From contig CAZAMP010000009.1 of assembly GCA_964486455.1 (NCBI GenBank), positions 1 through 64,000 on the forward strand: a stretch of 64,000 bases of DNA, given 5' to 3'. Positions 1 to 8,217 of the stretch are shown here, one piece after another. A program made the translations under genes and the position numbers. The notes beneath the pieces were generated by a model, which was given only the letters and a program-made list of their open reading frames with translations, made no database searches and had not been told where the DNA came from. How positions within the stretch are numbered: position 1 is the first letter of the stretch; each line of letters begins with the position of its first letter. This DNA comes from CAZAMP01 sp964486455 (GTDB lineage: Bacteria; Eisenbacteria; RBG-16-71-46; CAZAMP01).

Positions 1-103
1 GTTGCTAGCACTTCAACTTCTAACGAATCAAGAGGCCCTTTTCCATGTCTTGGTGCGATATGCGGGCTAGAGATGCGAACACCACGGAGCGGAAGGGGGT
101 CCG
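1..103. other. upstream region of the first gene
   Basis: No gene is supported in this short stretch. A purine-rich GGAAGGGGG-like sequence just before position 104 can serve as the ribosome-binding site of the redoxin gene. No convincing promoter was recognised. Confidence 0.4.
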
Positions 104-703
104 ATGTTAATGAAGTGGCGAAGAGGCGAGTGGCGGCCGCCCGGACTCTCACTCGTGATCGGAATCGTTTCCGTCATGATCGGTTTGACCCTCGAGGGGC
201 CGGCCCCGCTGCCGAACATGCCGGTCGCCCACGCGCGGGTGCTGGAAGAGGGTGGCATCATCCAGGGGACGTTTCCCGGCGCGGTGACCGACATCGATGG
301 CAATGTCCACGACATCGCCGCGCTCGCGACGGAGAACAAGCTCGTCGTGGTCACGCTCAAGGCGGCATGGTGCCCGGTATGCCAGCAGCAACTGGTGAGG
401 CTCACGCATCGGCTTCCGGAGATTCGATACTGCCGTGTCCAATTCCTCGTGTTGGCGCCCGGTCCGCGTGACGAGCTTCGGAAGATCCGGGAACGGACGG
501 GCTTTAGTTTCCCGTTCGTGGAAGACAAGGACCTGCGGCTCGCGCGCTCACTCGGCATCGCGATGGCGAACGATCAGATCATGCCGTGTATGTTTCAAGT
601 GAGGGACGATCTCAGCATCGGGTGGACGCAGCTCGGCCGAAACGGCGCGTACTTCGGTGACGAGGCGCTCGCGACGTACTTCTCGTGTGGACGGATGATC
701 TGA
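104..703 (+). CDS. thioredoxin-like (AhpC/TSA-type) redoxin protein, membrane-anchored or secreted
   Basis: The 199-residue protein has a hydrophobic N-terminal segment (about residues 13-32) that could be a signal peptide or anchor, followed by a thioredoxin-fold domain. The motif AAWCPVCQQQ places two cysteines at residues 90 and 93 (C-P-V-C) at the start of a helix, as in TlpA/ResA/AhpC-TSA-type thiol oxidoreductases. This suggests a periplasmic thiol-disulfide role, but CPVC is not a classical CGPC thioredoxin site and the substrate cannot be told. Two further cysteines lie in the C-terminal third. The ATG at 104 is preceded by a purine-rich ribosome-binding sequence. The gene lies just before the large FAD/Fe-S oxidase but no functional link is evident. 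Confidence 0.75.
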   Translation: MLMKWRRGEWRPPGLSLVIGIVSVMIGLTLEGPAPLPNMPVAHARVLEEGGIIQGTFPGAVTDIDGNVHDIAALATENKLVVVTLKAAWCPVCQQQLVRLTHRLPEIRYCRVQFLVLAPGPRDELRKIRERTGFSFPFVEDKDLRLARSLGIAMANDQIMPCMFQVRDDLSIGWTQLGRNGAYFGDEALATYFSCGRMI

Positions 704-773
704 CCCGGTCACGACTCCCACGTGCTGAATGCCGCTTTTCGGTGGAAGCAGAACTGCAGTATTCTCCCTCATC

Positions 774-3656
774 ATGAAACCAAACGACATTGCCACGCTT
801 GAGCAAGATCTCCGCGCGGAGGTGCGGGGCGAAGTGGCGTTCGACGACGCGACGCGCGGGATCTATGCGACCGATGCGAGCATTTACCAGATCCAGCCGG
901 TCGCCGTTGTCACACCGCTGGATGAAGCGGATGTTCGCGCCGCGGTGACCGTCGCACGTCGCCACGGCATTCCCGTGATCCCCCGCGGCGGCGGCACCGG
1001 CCTCGCAGGCCAGGCCGTCGGCACCGCGCTCATCCTCGACTGTTCACGTCACATGAACCGTATCCTGGAGGTGAACGTCGAGGAAGGCTGGGCCCGTGTC
1101 GAGCCGGGAGTCGTTCGCGACGAGCTCAATGCCGCGCTGGCACCCCACGCGCTTCACTTCGCGCCCGATCCCGCGACGACCAACCGCGCCTGCATCGGCG
1201 GAATGATCGGAAACAACTCCTCCGGCGTGCGAAGCATCGTCTACGGCAAGACGATCGATCACGTGCTCGAGACCCGCGTGCTGCTGTCGGATGGGGAGAT
1301 CATGAGCTTCGTGTCTTGCGACTCGGCTGAGGTGGATCGCATCGCCGAAGGCGACGATCGCACCGCCGAGATCTATGGCGGTGTGAAGGCGATCATCGAT
1401 GCGAATCGCAATGAGATCGACAAACGCTTCCCGAAGATTATGCGCCGCGTCGGTGGCTACAATCTTGATGCGTTCACGGGAGGTGACCGCTGGAATCTCT
1501 CCAATCTGATCGTCGGAAGCGAGGGCACGCTCGCCACGCTCCTGGACGCAAAGATCAAGCTCGCTCCGCTTCCGAAGCACATGGTGCTCGCGATCGCGCA
1601 TTTCGACGAGCTGCTCGACGCGATCCGCGCCGTTGCGTCGATCGTCGCGCACGAGCCGGCGGCCGTTGAGATTCTCGATGGCAAGGTCGTGGCGCGCGCA
1701 CGGGAGAGCCTGACAACCGGAGCGCAGGCCGATTTCTTCGAGGGGGCGCCCAAGGGTGTGCTCCTCGTGCTGTTCTTCGGGGAAAGCGTCGAGGAAGCGG
1801 AGGCGAAAACGCGCGGACTGGCGGACGAGCTCACGAAGGGCAGGGCCTATGCGTGTCCTGTCGTCGTCGATCCGGCGACGCAGACACGTGTCTGGGAAGT
1901 CCGCAAGCACGGCCTGGGGCTCATGCTGCGGATGAAGGGTGACCGCAAGCCCATCCCGTTCATAGAAGACGCGGCCATCCCGGTCGAACACCTCGCCGAC
2001 TACATCGACCAGGTTCTCCAGATCTGCCGACGAAACGACACGGACGTGGCGATGTATGCCCATGCCAGCGTGGGGCTCATCCACGTGCGACCGATCATAG
2101 ATCTCAAAGTCCAAGATGGGATCGACCGGATGAAGGCGATTCAGGAAGGCGCCTTTGAGCTCGTTCAGCGCTACGGCGGATCGTGGAGCGGCGAGCACGG
2201 CGACGGCCTGATACGTAGTCCGTTCAACGAACGGTTCTTCGGAGCGCAAATCTACTCGGCGTTTCGAGAGATCAAGACGCTCTTCGATCCGGCCGGGCTC
2301 ATGAACCCTGGAAAGATTGTCAACGCCGGTCCCGTCGATGCGAACCTGCGCTACGGCGTCGGCTACAGCGCGGCGGAGGTGAAGACGCTCTTTCACTTCC
2401 GGGCCGACGGCGGATTCGGTCCGGCGATCGAAATGTGTAACGGTGTCGGCGCGTGCCGAAAGACCCTGACCGGAAAGATGTGCCCGAGCTACATCGCCAC
2501 CCGCGATGAGCGCCATTCCACTCGAGGCCGCGCGAACGCGCTTCGGTTGGCGATCTCGGGGCAACTCGACACAGACGGGCTCACATCACCGGCGCTTCAT
2601 GACGTGCTCGACTTTTGCCTTTCGTGCAAGTCATGCAAGTCGGAGTGTCCGAGCAACATCGATGTCGCGCGGCTGAAGAGTGAGTTCCTTCGGATCTATC
2701 GCGAGCGCCACGGTTCGACACGCCGCGACCGGCTGATCGCTGACGCGCCGGCGATGGCATCGCGGATCGCGGGGCCGATGGCTCCTCTCGCGAACGCTTT
2801 CTTCGGATCGCCCCTCTACCGAAAGCTCGTCGCGCCCGCTTTGGGTTTCACCGAAGCGCGTCGCCCTCCAGCCTACGCCCGCGAGCCGTTTCCGACTTGG
2901 TTCGCCGAGGACCGGCGCAAAGGACGCGCCGGCGGCACCGATCGCCGCGTCGTGCTCTTCGACGATACCTACATGAGCTTCCACGAGCCCGGCGTGGGAC
3001 GCTCGGCGGTCGAGCTATTGGAATCGTGCGGCTACGACGTCACGCTCGCGCGCGCGGGATGCTGTCAGCGGCCCAGAATCTCGCACGGCTTCCTCCGCGA
3101 GGCGAAGCGCGACGGGGAGCGCACGCTCCGAAACCTCGATCGCTACATCCAGGACGGCCTGCCGGTCGTTGTGTGCGAACCGGGATGCGCGTCGGCGCTT
3201 GTCGACGATCTACCGGATCTCATCGATGACACGGCCCTCGGCGAACGCATCTCGACAAACGTGATGATGATCGACGACTTCCTCGCGACGGAACTGGCGG
3301 CCGGGCGCCTCGACGTCACGTTCTCGTCGCCGGCTACGAAGATCCTCATTCACGGTCACTGCCATCAGCAGTCGCTCTTCGGAACATCGAGCATGAAGAA
3401 TGTTCTCGCACGGGTTCCGGGGCTAGAGGTCGACGTGATCGACTCAGGCTGTTGCGGAATGGCGGGATCGTTCGGCTACGAGCGGGAGCACTACGACCTC
3501 TCCATGAAGGTCGGGGAGGACCGCCTCTTTCCGGCGCTTCGCGGGCTTGGTTCCGAGACGACGGTGGTGGCGTGCGGGTTCAGCTGCCGTCATCAGATCG
3601 CGGACGCGACGGGACGCCGCGCCGTGCATTGGGTGGAGACGCTACGAGGCGATTGA
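774..3656 (+). CDS. FAD-linked oxidase fused to Fe-S (GlcF/CCG) domains, D-2-hydroxyacid dehydrogenase type
   Basis: About 960 residues combine a GlcD-like FAD-binding half and a GlcF-like Fe-S half, the architecture of YdiJ/Dld-type D-2-hydroxyacid (lactate or 2-hydroxyglutarate) dehydrogenases. The FAD PP-loop is seen as RGGGTGLAGQAVG near residue 70. The central region carries the C-terminal FAD-oxidase domain, with a GEHGDG motif. Two ferredoxin-type cysteine clusters follow (around nt 2430-2490, and CLSCKSCKSECP near nt 2620), then two CCG-type domains, including CCGMAGSFG near nt 3452. Substrate specificity cannot be read from sequence. The reading frame is open from an ATG at 729, but the ATG at 774 matches the usual family N-terminus and was chosen. 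Electrons probably go to the respiratory chain. Confidence 0.88.
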   Translation: MKPNDIATLEQDLRAEVRGEVAFDDATRGIYATDASIYQIQPVAVVTPLDEADVRAAVTVARRHGIPVIPRGGGTGLAGQAVGTALILDCSRHMNRILEVNVEEGWARVEPGVVRDELNAALAPHALHFAPDPATTNRACIGGMIGNNSSGVRSIVYGKTIDHVLETRVLLSDGEIMSFVSCDSAEVDRIAEGDDRTAEIYGGVKAIIDANRNEIDKRFPKIMRRVGGYNLDAFTGGDRWNLSNLIVGSEGTLATLLDAKIKLAPLPKHMVLAIAHFDELLDAIRAVASIVAHEPAAVEILDGKVVARARESLTTGAQADFFEGAPKGVLLVLFFGESVEEAEAKTRGLADELTKGRAYACPVVVDPATQTRVWEVRKHGLGLMLRMKGDRKPIPFIEDAAIPVEHLADYIDQVLQICRRNDTDVAMYAHASVGLIHVRPIIDLKVQDGIDRMKAIQEGAFELVQRYGGSWSGEHGDGLIRSPFNERFFGAQIYSAFREIKTLFDPAGLMNPGKIVNAGPVDANLRYGVGYSAAEVKTLFHFRADGGFGPAIEMCNGVGACRKTLTGKMCPSYIATRDERHSTRGRANALRLAISGQLDTDGLTSPALHDVLDFCLSCKSCKSECPSNIDVARLKSEFLRIYRERHGSTRRDRLIADAPAMASRIAGPMAPLANAFFGSPLYRKLVAPALGFTEARRPPAYAREPFPTWFAEDRRKGRAGGTDRRVVLFDDTYMSFHEPGVGRSAVELLESCGYDVTLARAGCCQRPRISHGFLREAKRDGERTLRNLDRYIQDGLPVVVCEPGCASALVDDLPDLIDDTALGERISTNVMMIDDFLATELAAGRLDVTFSSPATKILIHGHCHQQSLFGTSSMKNVLARVPGLEVDVIDSGCCGMAGSFGYEREHYDLSMKVGEDRLFPALRGLGSETTVVACGFSCRHQIADATGRRAVHWVETLRGD

Positions 3657-3699
3657 GACTCACCGAAAGCGGTTCATCCCGACTATTTCTCGACGCCCG

Positions 3700-4350
3700 T
3701 CATTCCTTTTTCGTCTTGTCGCTCTCGGGACCGGTGGGGACGGGCACACGAACGGAAAACGCCCCACGAAGATCCTTGAGCTTGTATCCCGTCGCGCGAT
3801 CGTCGGGATAGAGCGCCGCGAGCTTATCGAGAACGTCGGGCGCGATGCGATCGGTGTTGCCGTGACAGCGTAGACATACCGGTCCCTTGATTCGGATCGG
3901 GCGCAGATAGAGGTACGCTCTGGTCTCGCCTTCACCGACCGGGAAGATCGTGTCTGCCGGCGCATTGCTCTCGGCGAAGCGGGCCAGAATGTGTTTCTCC
4001 AGATCGGTCGGGGCGTCGTTGGGATTCCGGAAGCGCTCGCTCACGCGGCGGAGAGTCATGTTGTGCACCTGGGACAGGCTGTCGGTGATGGCCTGCGCGC
4101 GGTTGCTGCAGACGTGGATGGCGGATATAGCACCACCCCTCGCCATCGCGCTCTTGAGCTCCCGTCCAAGTGTCTCCATCAGATGGTCGGCGGCCGCTTC
4201 AGCGATCGCCCGGGAGTAGCTGTAGTCGTCGTAGAGGTTCTGGTGCGTTTCCGCCGGGACGGTTTGCGCTGCCACCGCGTGCGCACCGAGCGCACACAGC
4301 ACGACAAGCGATGAGCAAAGCGCGACGAAGAGACGATTCGAACGTGTCAC
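3700..4350 (-). CDS. periplasmic c-type haem protein, DUF3365 (Tll0287-like)
   Basis: The GTG at 4350 is preceded by a strong ribosome-binding site (GGAGGTGG). The N-terminus is a clear signal peptide (MTRSNRLFVALCSSLVVLCA... ending near AVAAQ). The mature part contains the single haem-attachment motif CLRCHG near residue 173, embedded in sequence typical of the DUF3365/Tll0287 family: an upstream region with a lone cysteine (HVCSNRAQ) and the phrase LYLRPIRIKGPVCLRCHG. These proteins are thought to be haem-binding redox or sensory modules in the periplasm. The gene converges on the preceding FAD oxidase with about 43 bp between stop codons. Its partner is unknown. Confidence 0.8.
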   Translation of the reverse strand: MTRSNRLFVALCSSLVVLCALGAHAVAAQTVPAETHQNLYDDYSYSRAIAEAAADHLMETLGRELKSAMARGGAISAIHVCSNRAQAITDSLSQVHNMTLRRVSERFRNPNDAPTDLEKHILARFAESNAPADTIFPVGEGETRAYLYLRPIRIKGPVCLRCHGNTDRIAPDVLDKLAALYPDDRATGYKLKDLRGAFSVRVPVPTGPESDKTKKE

Positions 4351-4444
4351 GGCCCACCTCCTTAAAACGGTGATCCGATCCAGAATCAGTTGTAGAGTTT
4401 AGGTTCGAGCGTACGTGACGGCAAGCGGGCGAGGAGGTGACCCG

Positions 4445-5194
4445 ATGTCCGAGAAGCTCCCTTGGCACGACGACGATTTACTGTGGCAAGCTCTTGGTCC
4501 CGTTCGCTTTACCGAGACGATCGCCCAGACCACCGATATACCGGTCGATCGCATCGTTGAGCGCCTCGGTGGGGAGCCGGGCGCCCGGCTCCTCGATCTA
4601 TGCTGTGGCATCGGTCGACACTCCCTCGAGTTTGCGCGCCGCGGGTTTCGTGTCACCGGCGTCGATCGCACGGAGAGCTATCTCGATCAAGCTCGCCGGG
4701 CGGCCTCTGAAGAGCAGCTCGATGTCGAGTTCGTCCGCGAAGACATGCGCCGCTTTCGCCGGCCGGACGCCTTCGACGCCGCCTACAACGTCTACACATC
4801 GTTCGGCTACTTCGACGACGAGGAGGAGGACCTCGAGGTACTGAGGAGTCTTCATGCGTCGCTTCGGACGGGGGGAAAGCTTCTCATGGAGATGATGGGC
4901 AAGGAGGTCCTCGCCCGCGTCTTCCGGGAGCGCGACTGGGATGACCGCGATGGGACGACGCTTCTGCAGGAGCGCAAGGTCAGCCGCGATTGGAGCTGGA
5001 TCGAGAATCGCTGGGTGCTGCTGAGAGGCCGCGAGCGCAAGGAGTTCACGCTCGCGCATCGCGTCTACTCCGCGATCGAGCTCCGAGGCGCCTTGGAGGC
5101 CGTTGGGTTCAGGGGGATCGACGTGTTCGGTGGGCTCGACGGCCGACCCTACGATCACGAGGCGCGTCGTCTCGTGATCGTCGCGGTGAAGTAG
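4445..5194 (+). CDS. class I SAM-dependent methyltransferase
   Basis: The 249-residue product has the glycine-rich SAM motif LLDLCCGIGRHSLEFARRG, followed by the acidic end of strand 2 (VTGVDRTESYL) and a motif-II-like acidic patch (FVREDMRRF). The later sequence DAAYNVYTSFGYFDD resembles motif IV of small-molecule methyltransferases. The ATG at 4445 was chosen over an upstream start at 4415 because GGAGGTGA lies directly before it. It ends 2 bp before the GT-C/TPR gene, so the two are likely co-transcribed. The substrate is unknown; the context suggests a glycan or lipid-linked product but this is inference. Confidence 0.82.
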   Translation: MSEKLPWHDDDLLWQALGPVRFTETIAQTTDIPVDRIVERLGGEPGARLLDLCCGIGRHSLEFARRGFRVTGVDRTESYLDQARRAASEEQLDVEFVREDMRRFRRPDAFDAAYNVYTSFGYFDDEEEDLEVLRSLHASLRTGGKLLMEMMGKEVLARVFRERDWDDRDGTTLLQERKVSRDWSWIENRWVLLRGRERKEFTLAHRVYSAIELRGALEAVGFRGIDVFGGLDGRPYDHEARRLVIVAVK

Positions 5195-5196
5195 AC

Positions 5197-7218
5197 ATGT
5201 CCGATCGCGCACGCGGAACACTCACCATCCTCCTGCCCGTGATCCTGTTTGTTGTGATCAGAGGGCTCTTTCTGTCCGCGAACTGGGATTCGCCGTTCTT
5301 CGATGTGCCGGTCGTAGACGCAAAGGACTTTCACGACAAGGCCGTGCTGATCGCATCGGGAGAGGACCTTCCGGCTCGACCCTATGCGCGGCCGCCGCTA
5401 TACACGTACTTCGTCGCGTTCCTCTTTCGTCTCTTCGGCCCGGAAATGCGCGTCGTCATCCTGGCCCAGCAGCTCCTTGGGTTCGCTACGGTCGCGATGG
5501 CGACGATTCTCGCCACCCGTCTCTTCGGACGCGTGGCCGGCGTCATCGCCGGCGGCCTACTCGCGCTTTCACGCCTTCCGCTCGTGATCGAAGGCCAGCT
5601 TCTGAATGAAACCGTTCAGACCTTTCTCCTCGTAGCATGTGTGCTCGTGTTCGTGGATGCGATCCGGAGAGGCTGTCGCGCGAGAGTGGCCGGGTCGACA
5701 CGACGTGGAGCGGTGGGTCTCCTTATCGTGGGTGCCGTGCTCGGCGCATGTGCCATCCTGACGCGACCAACCTCCGCGCTCTTCGTCGTGCCCGCGCTCG
5801 CGGTCGTGTTGCTGATGCGTGAAGGCGGTGGTCTCGCGCGGCGCCACGGACGCCGGCTGTTTGGTCCGGGCGCGGTCGCCGCGGCGCTTCTGTGTTTTGT
5901 GGGGGTGGCGGGAAGCGCGGCGGTGCGGAATCGCGTCGTGGGGGAAGAGTGGGTTGCGGTGTCCTACAACGGCGGCATCAACTTCTTCATCGGAAACGCG
6001 GCACGCTCTGATGAGCTCATCAACATCCGTCCGGGCTATCGGTGGGATCGCCTCGTTCAAACTCCGCGTGCGCTCGGCGAATTGGGCGTTCATCAGATCG
6101 ATCCATGGCGTGACGGCTTCGCGAGCTGGGATCGTCGGTACTACCAGGCTGCGGTGGACGACATGCTGACCGATCCGGTGGGGGCCATCGCGCGTCTCGC
6201 GAGGAAGTCGGTGCAGTTCTGGTCCTGGCGGGAGATCGATCGGAACCTGGCCCCGGCGGCGTTCGTGGCTTCCGGCTCTCCGCTTGCGCGCGTGACGCTG
6301 CCGTTCGCCGTCTTGGGGCCGTTGGCTTTCGCGGGAGTCTTGCTGCTCGCGTGGCGACGCCCACCGGGATGGCGCGCGATCATGGGCCTCATCTTCGCGA
6401 CATGGGTGACGGGGATCATCTTCTTCGTGACCTCCCGCTACCGCATTCCCGCGTATCCCGCGATGGCGATCGCAGCGGGGTACCTGATTACGGCGATGGG
6501 GAGCGGCCTTCGCGGTGCTATGAGTAGCGCCAATCGCGGCGAACGATCGCATGTGACGCCGGGCGCATTACCCGCGGGATCGGTTGTGGTGCCGGTAATC
6601 GCCCTGGCGTTGGCGGCGGCCGTCGCATTCACCGATGCCGGCGGTGCCGCGCGGATCGCGCCGGCGAGAGAGTCGTTTCTCCGCGCGGTCGTGCTCGAGC
6701 GGTCCGGAGACGCGCAGGGCGCGCTCGCGGCTTATCGAGTGGCGCTTACAGACTATCCGAATGATCCCGACGTGCTCATGGGCCCGATCGTGATACTCAT
6801 GAATAGCGGGCGGGCGGAGGAAGCGGCGGAGCTGGCCGGACGTGCCGCCAGGCTACTGCCCGATGTGCCGGCGCCGCGTTTCAATCTCGGTCTCGCTCTC
6901 TCGCAACTCGGCCGCCATGAAGACGCGGCGGCCGCGTTCGAGCGGCTCATCGAGATCCAGCCGAGTTCTGCGAGGGCGTACTATCAGTTTGGCCGCTCAC
7001 TCGTGGATGCGGGCCGGCCGGAGGCCGCCCTTGCGCCCCTGGCGCGGGCCGCCGAGATGGCACCGCGCATGCCGCTCCCACTCGTCGAGCGCGCCCGTGC
7101 ACTGGTGCGACTGGAGCGTGGGGTGGAGGCGCGCGATGCTGTTGAGAAGGCCAAGCAGCTGGATCCGGGTATCATCGGGATGCTGCGACAGTATCCGGAG
7201 CTGACGGAGCTTCGCTGA
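5197..7218 (+). CDS. polytopic GT-C (GT39/PMT_2-like) glycosyltransferase with C-terminal TPR repeats
   Basis: About 673 residues. The N-terminal two thirds contain many hydrophobic helices and an early acidic loop (DVPVVDAKDFHDKA) as expected for the first periplasmic loop of GT-C enzymes of the ArnT/PMT_2 type. The last ~180 residues hold TPR-like repeats (for example LGLALSQLGRHEDAAAAFERL). The ATG at 5197 lies 2 bp after the methyltransferase stop; the longer open frame upstream is a shadow of that gene. The phrase NGGINFFIGN is shared with the protein encoded at 16088-18013, so the two are paralogues with the same unusual fusion. It probably transfers a sugar from a polyprenyl-phosphate donor at the inner membrane; the acceptor is unknown. 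Confidence 0.8.
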   Translation: MSDRARGTLTILLPVILFVVIRGLFLSANWDSPFFDVPVVDAKDFHDKAVLIASGEDLPARPYARPPLYTYFVAFLFRLFGPEMRVVILAQQLLGFATVAMATILATRLFGRVAGVIAGGLLALSRLPLVIEGQLLNETVQTFLLVACVLVFVDAIRRGCRARVAGSTRRGAVGLLIVGAVLGACAILTRPTSALFVVPALAVVLLMREGGGLARRHGRRLFGPGAVAAALLCFVGVAGSAAVRNRVVGEEWVAVSYNGGINFFIGNAARSDELINIRPGYRWDRLVQTPRALGELGVHQIDPWRDGFASWDRRYYQAAVDDMLTDPVGAIARLARKSVQFWSWREIDRNLAPAAFVASGSPLARVTLPFAVLGPLAFAGVLLLAWRRPPGWRAIMGLIFATWVTGIIFFVTSRYRIPAYPAMAIAAGYLITAMGSGLRGAMSSANRGERSHVTPGALPAGSVVVPVIALALAAAVAFTDAGGAARIAPARESFLRAVVLERSGDAQGALAAYRVALTDYPNDPDVLMGPIVILMNSGRAEEAAELAGRAARLLPDVPAPRFNLGLALSQLGRHEDAAAAFERLIEIQPSSARAYYQFGRSLVDAGRPEAALAPLARAAEMAPRMPLPLVERARALVRLERGVEARDAVEKAKQLDPGIIGMLRQYPELTELR

Positions 7219-7256
7219 CCTACAATCGCGGTCTCTGGGTTCGAACAGGAGGTGTC

Positions 7257-8195
7257 ATGTCCGTCATCAGCGTCGAGCGACCGTTTGACTTTCGACTCAT
7301 GCTGCTCTCACACGGGTGGATTGACCTGCCGCCGTTTCGGTGGAACGAGGAGCGCCGCGAGCTGGATCTGGTGGTGCGTCTCGCGGCCGGTCGTCCGATG
7401 GCACTTCGGCTTTCCAGCAATGGCGATGGCGCACCGGGGCAGTCGCTTCGCGTCAAGCAGCTGGGTGGCCGCCGGCTCACGCCCGCGCAGATGAAACGCG
7501 TCAAGTCACGCGTCGGATGGATGCTTCGGCTCGACGACGGATACGAAGCGTTTCACAAGCGCTGCCGGCGCCGCAAGGGATACGGCTGGATCGCGAAGCT
7601 CGGACTCGGGCCGTTTCTGCGAAACGCCGACCTTTTCGAGGAGTTCGCCAAAGTACTCTTGACCACGAACATCAACTGGGCCGGCACGCGCTCGATGAAC
7701 GCGAAGCTGATCGAGGCCTTTGGGGAGCCGGTCGAGATCGATGATGGCGACAAAGATACGCAGTATCGAGCGTTTCCGACCGCGGCCGCGATCGCCGCGT
7801 CGTCGGAAGCACGGCTGCGGCGCGATTGTCGGCTCGGCTATCGCGCGCCCTACATGCTCGAGCTCGCCGACGGTGTCGCGTCCGGAAAGATCCGGCTGGA
7901 GCGCTTCACGGATCGTTCGCTCGGCACGGAAGATCTCGCGAAGTCCCTCGGGGAGTTGAAAGGGTTCGGTCCCTACGCCGTGAATTCGCTCTTGATGTCA
8001 CTCGGTCGGTACGAGCGGCTCGTCATCGATTCGTGGATACGAAAGACGGTCGCGAAGCGTCACTTCAAGAGCCCACGCGTGACCGATCGGAGCATCGAGC
8101 GGTTCTTCGCGCCGTGGGGAGATTGGCGGGCGCTTGCCTGCTGGTTCGACTGCGCCCACGAATCGTGGATGCGTAACGACATCGCGAAGGGCTGA
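7257..8195 (+). CDS. HhH-GPD superfamily DNA glycosylase
   Basis: The 312-residue protein has an N-terminal domain of AlkA/OGG type (LRLSSNGDG...) and a helix-hairpin-helix with Gly/Pro-Asp loop: LGELKGFGPYAVNSLLM, followed by YERLVIDSWIRK, in which the Asp is the expected catalytic acid. The family excises damaged bases. There is no C-terminal FCL cluster of the EndoIII type (CX6CX2CX5C). The ATG at 7257 follows AGGAGGTG with good spacing. It is a divergent member, so 3-methyladenine or oxidised-base specificity cannot be assigned. Confidence 0.75.
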   Translation: MSVISVERPFDFRLMLLSHGWIDLPPFRWNEERRELDLVVRLAAGRPMALRLSSNGDGAPGQSLRVKQLGGRRLTPAQMKRVKSRVGWMLRLDDGYEAFHKRCRRRKGYGWIAKLGLGPFLRNADLFEEFAKVLLTTNINWAGTRSMNAKLIEAFGEPVEIDDGDKDTQYRAFPTAAAIAASSEARLRRDCRLGYRAPYMLELADGVASGKIRLERFTDRSLGTEDLAKSLGELKGFGPYAVNSLLMSLGRYERLVIDSWIRKTVAKRHFKSPRVTDRSIERFFAPWGDWRALACWFDCAHESWMRNDIAKG

Positions 8196-8217
8196 TTCTC
8201 CCAGCGAGAGGTCGTCA

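Noticed and set aside
1044..2564. 506-residue open frame on the minus strand
   Set aside because: It lies opposite the FAD/Fe-S oxidase, which has clear domain motifs; the minus-strand translation has no recognisable motif and is a shadow of GC-rich coding sequence.
7230..7260. A possible tRNA T-loop (GGTTCGAAC near 7238)
   Set aside because: No cloverleaf can be folded around it and it is directly in front of a gene with its own ribosome-binding site.
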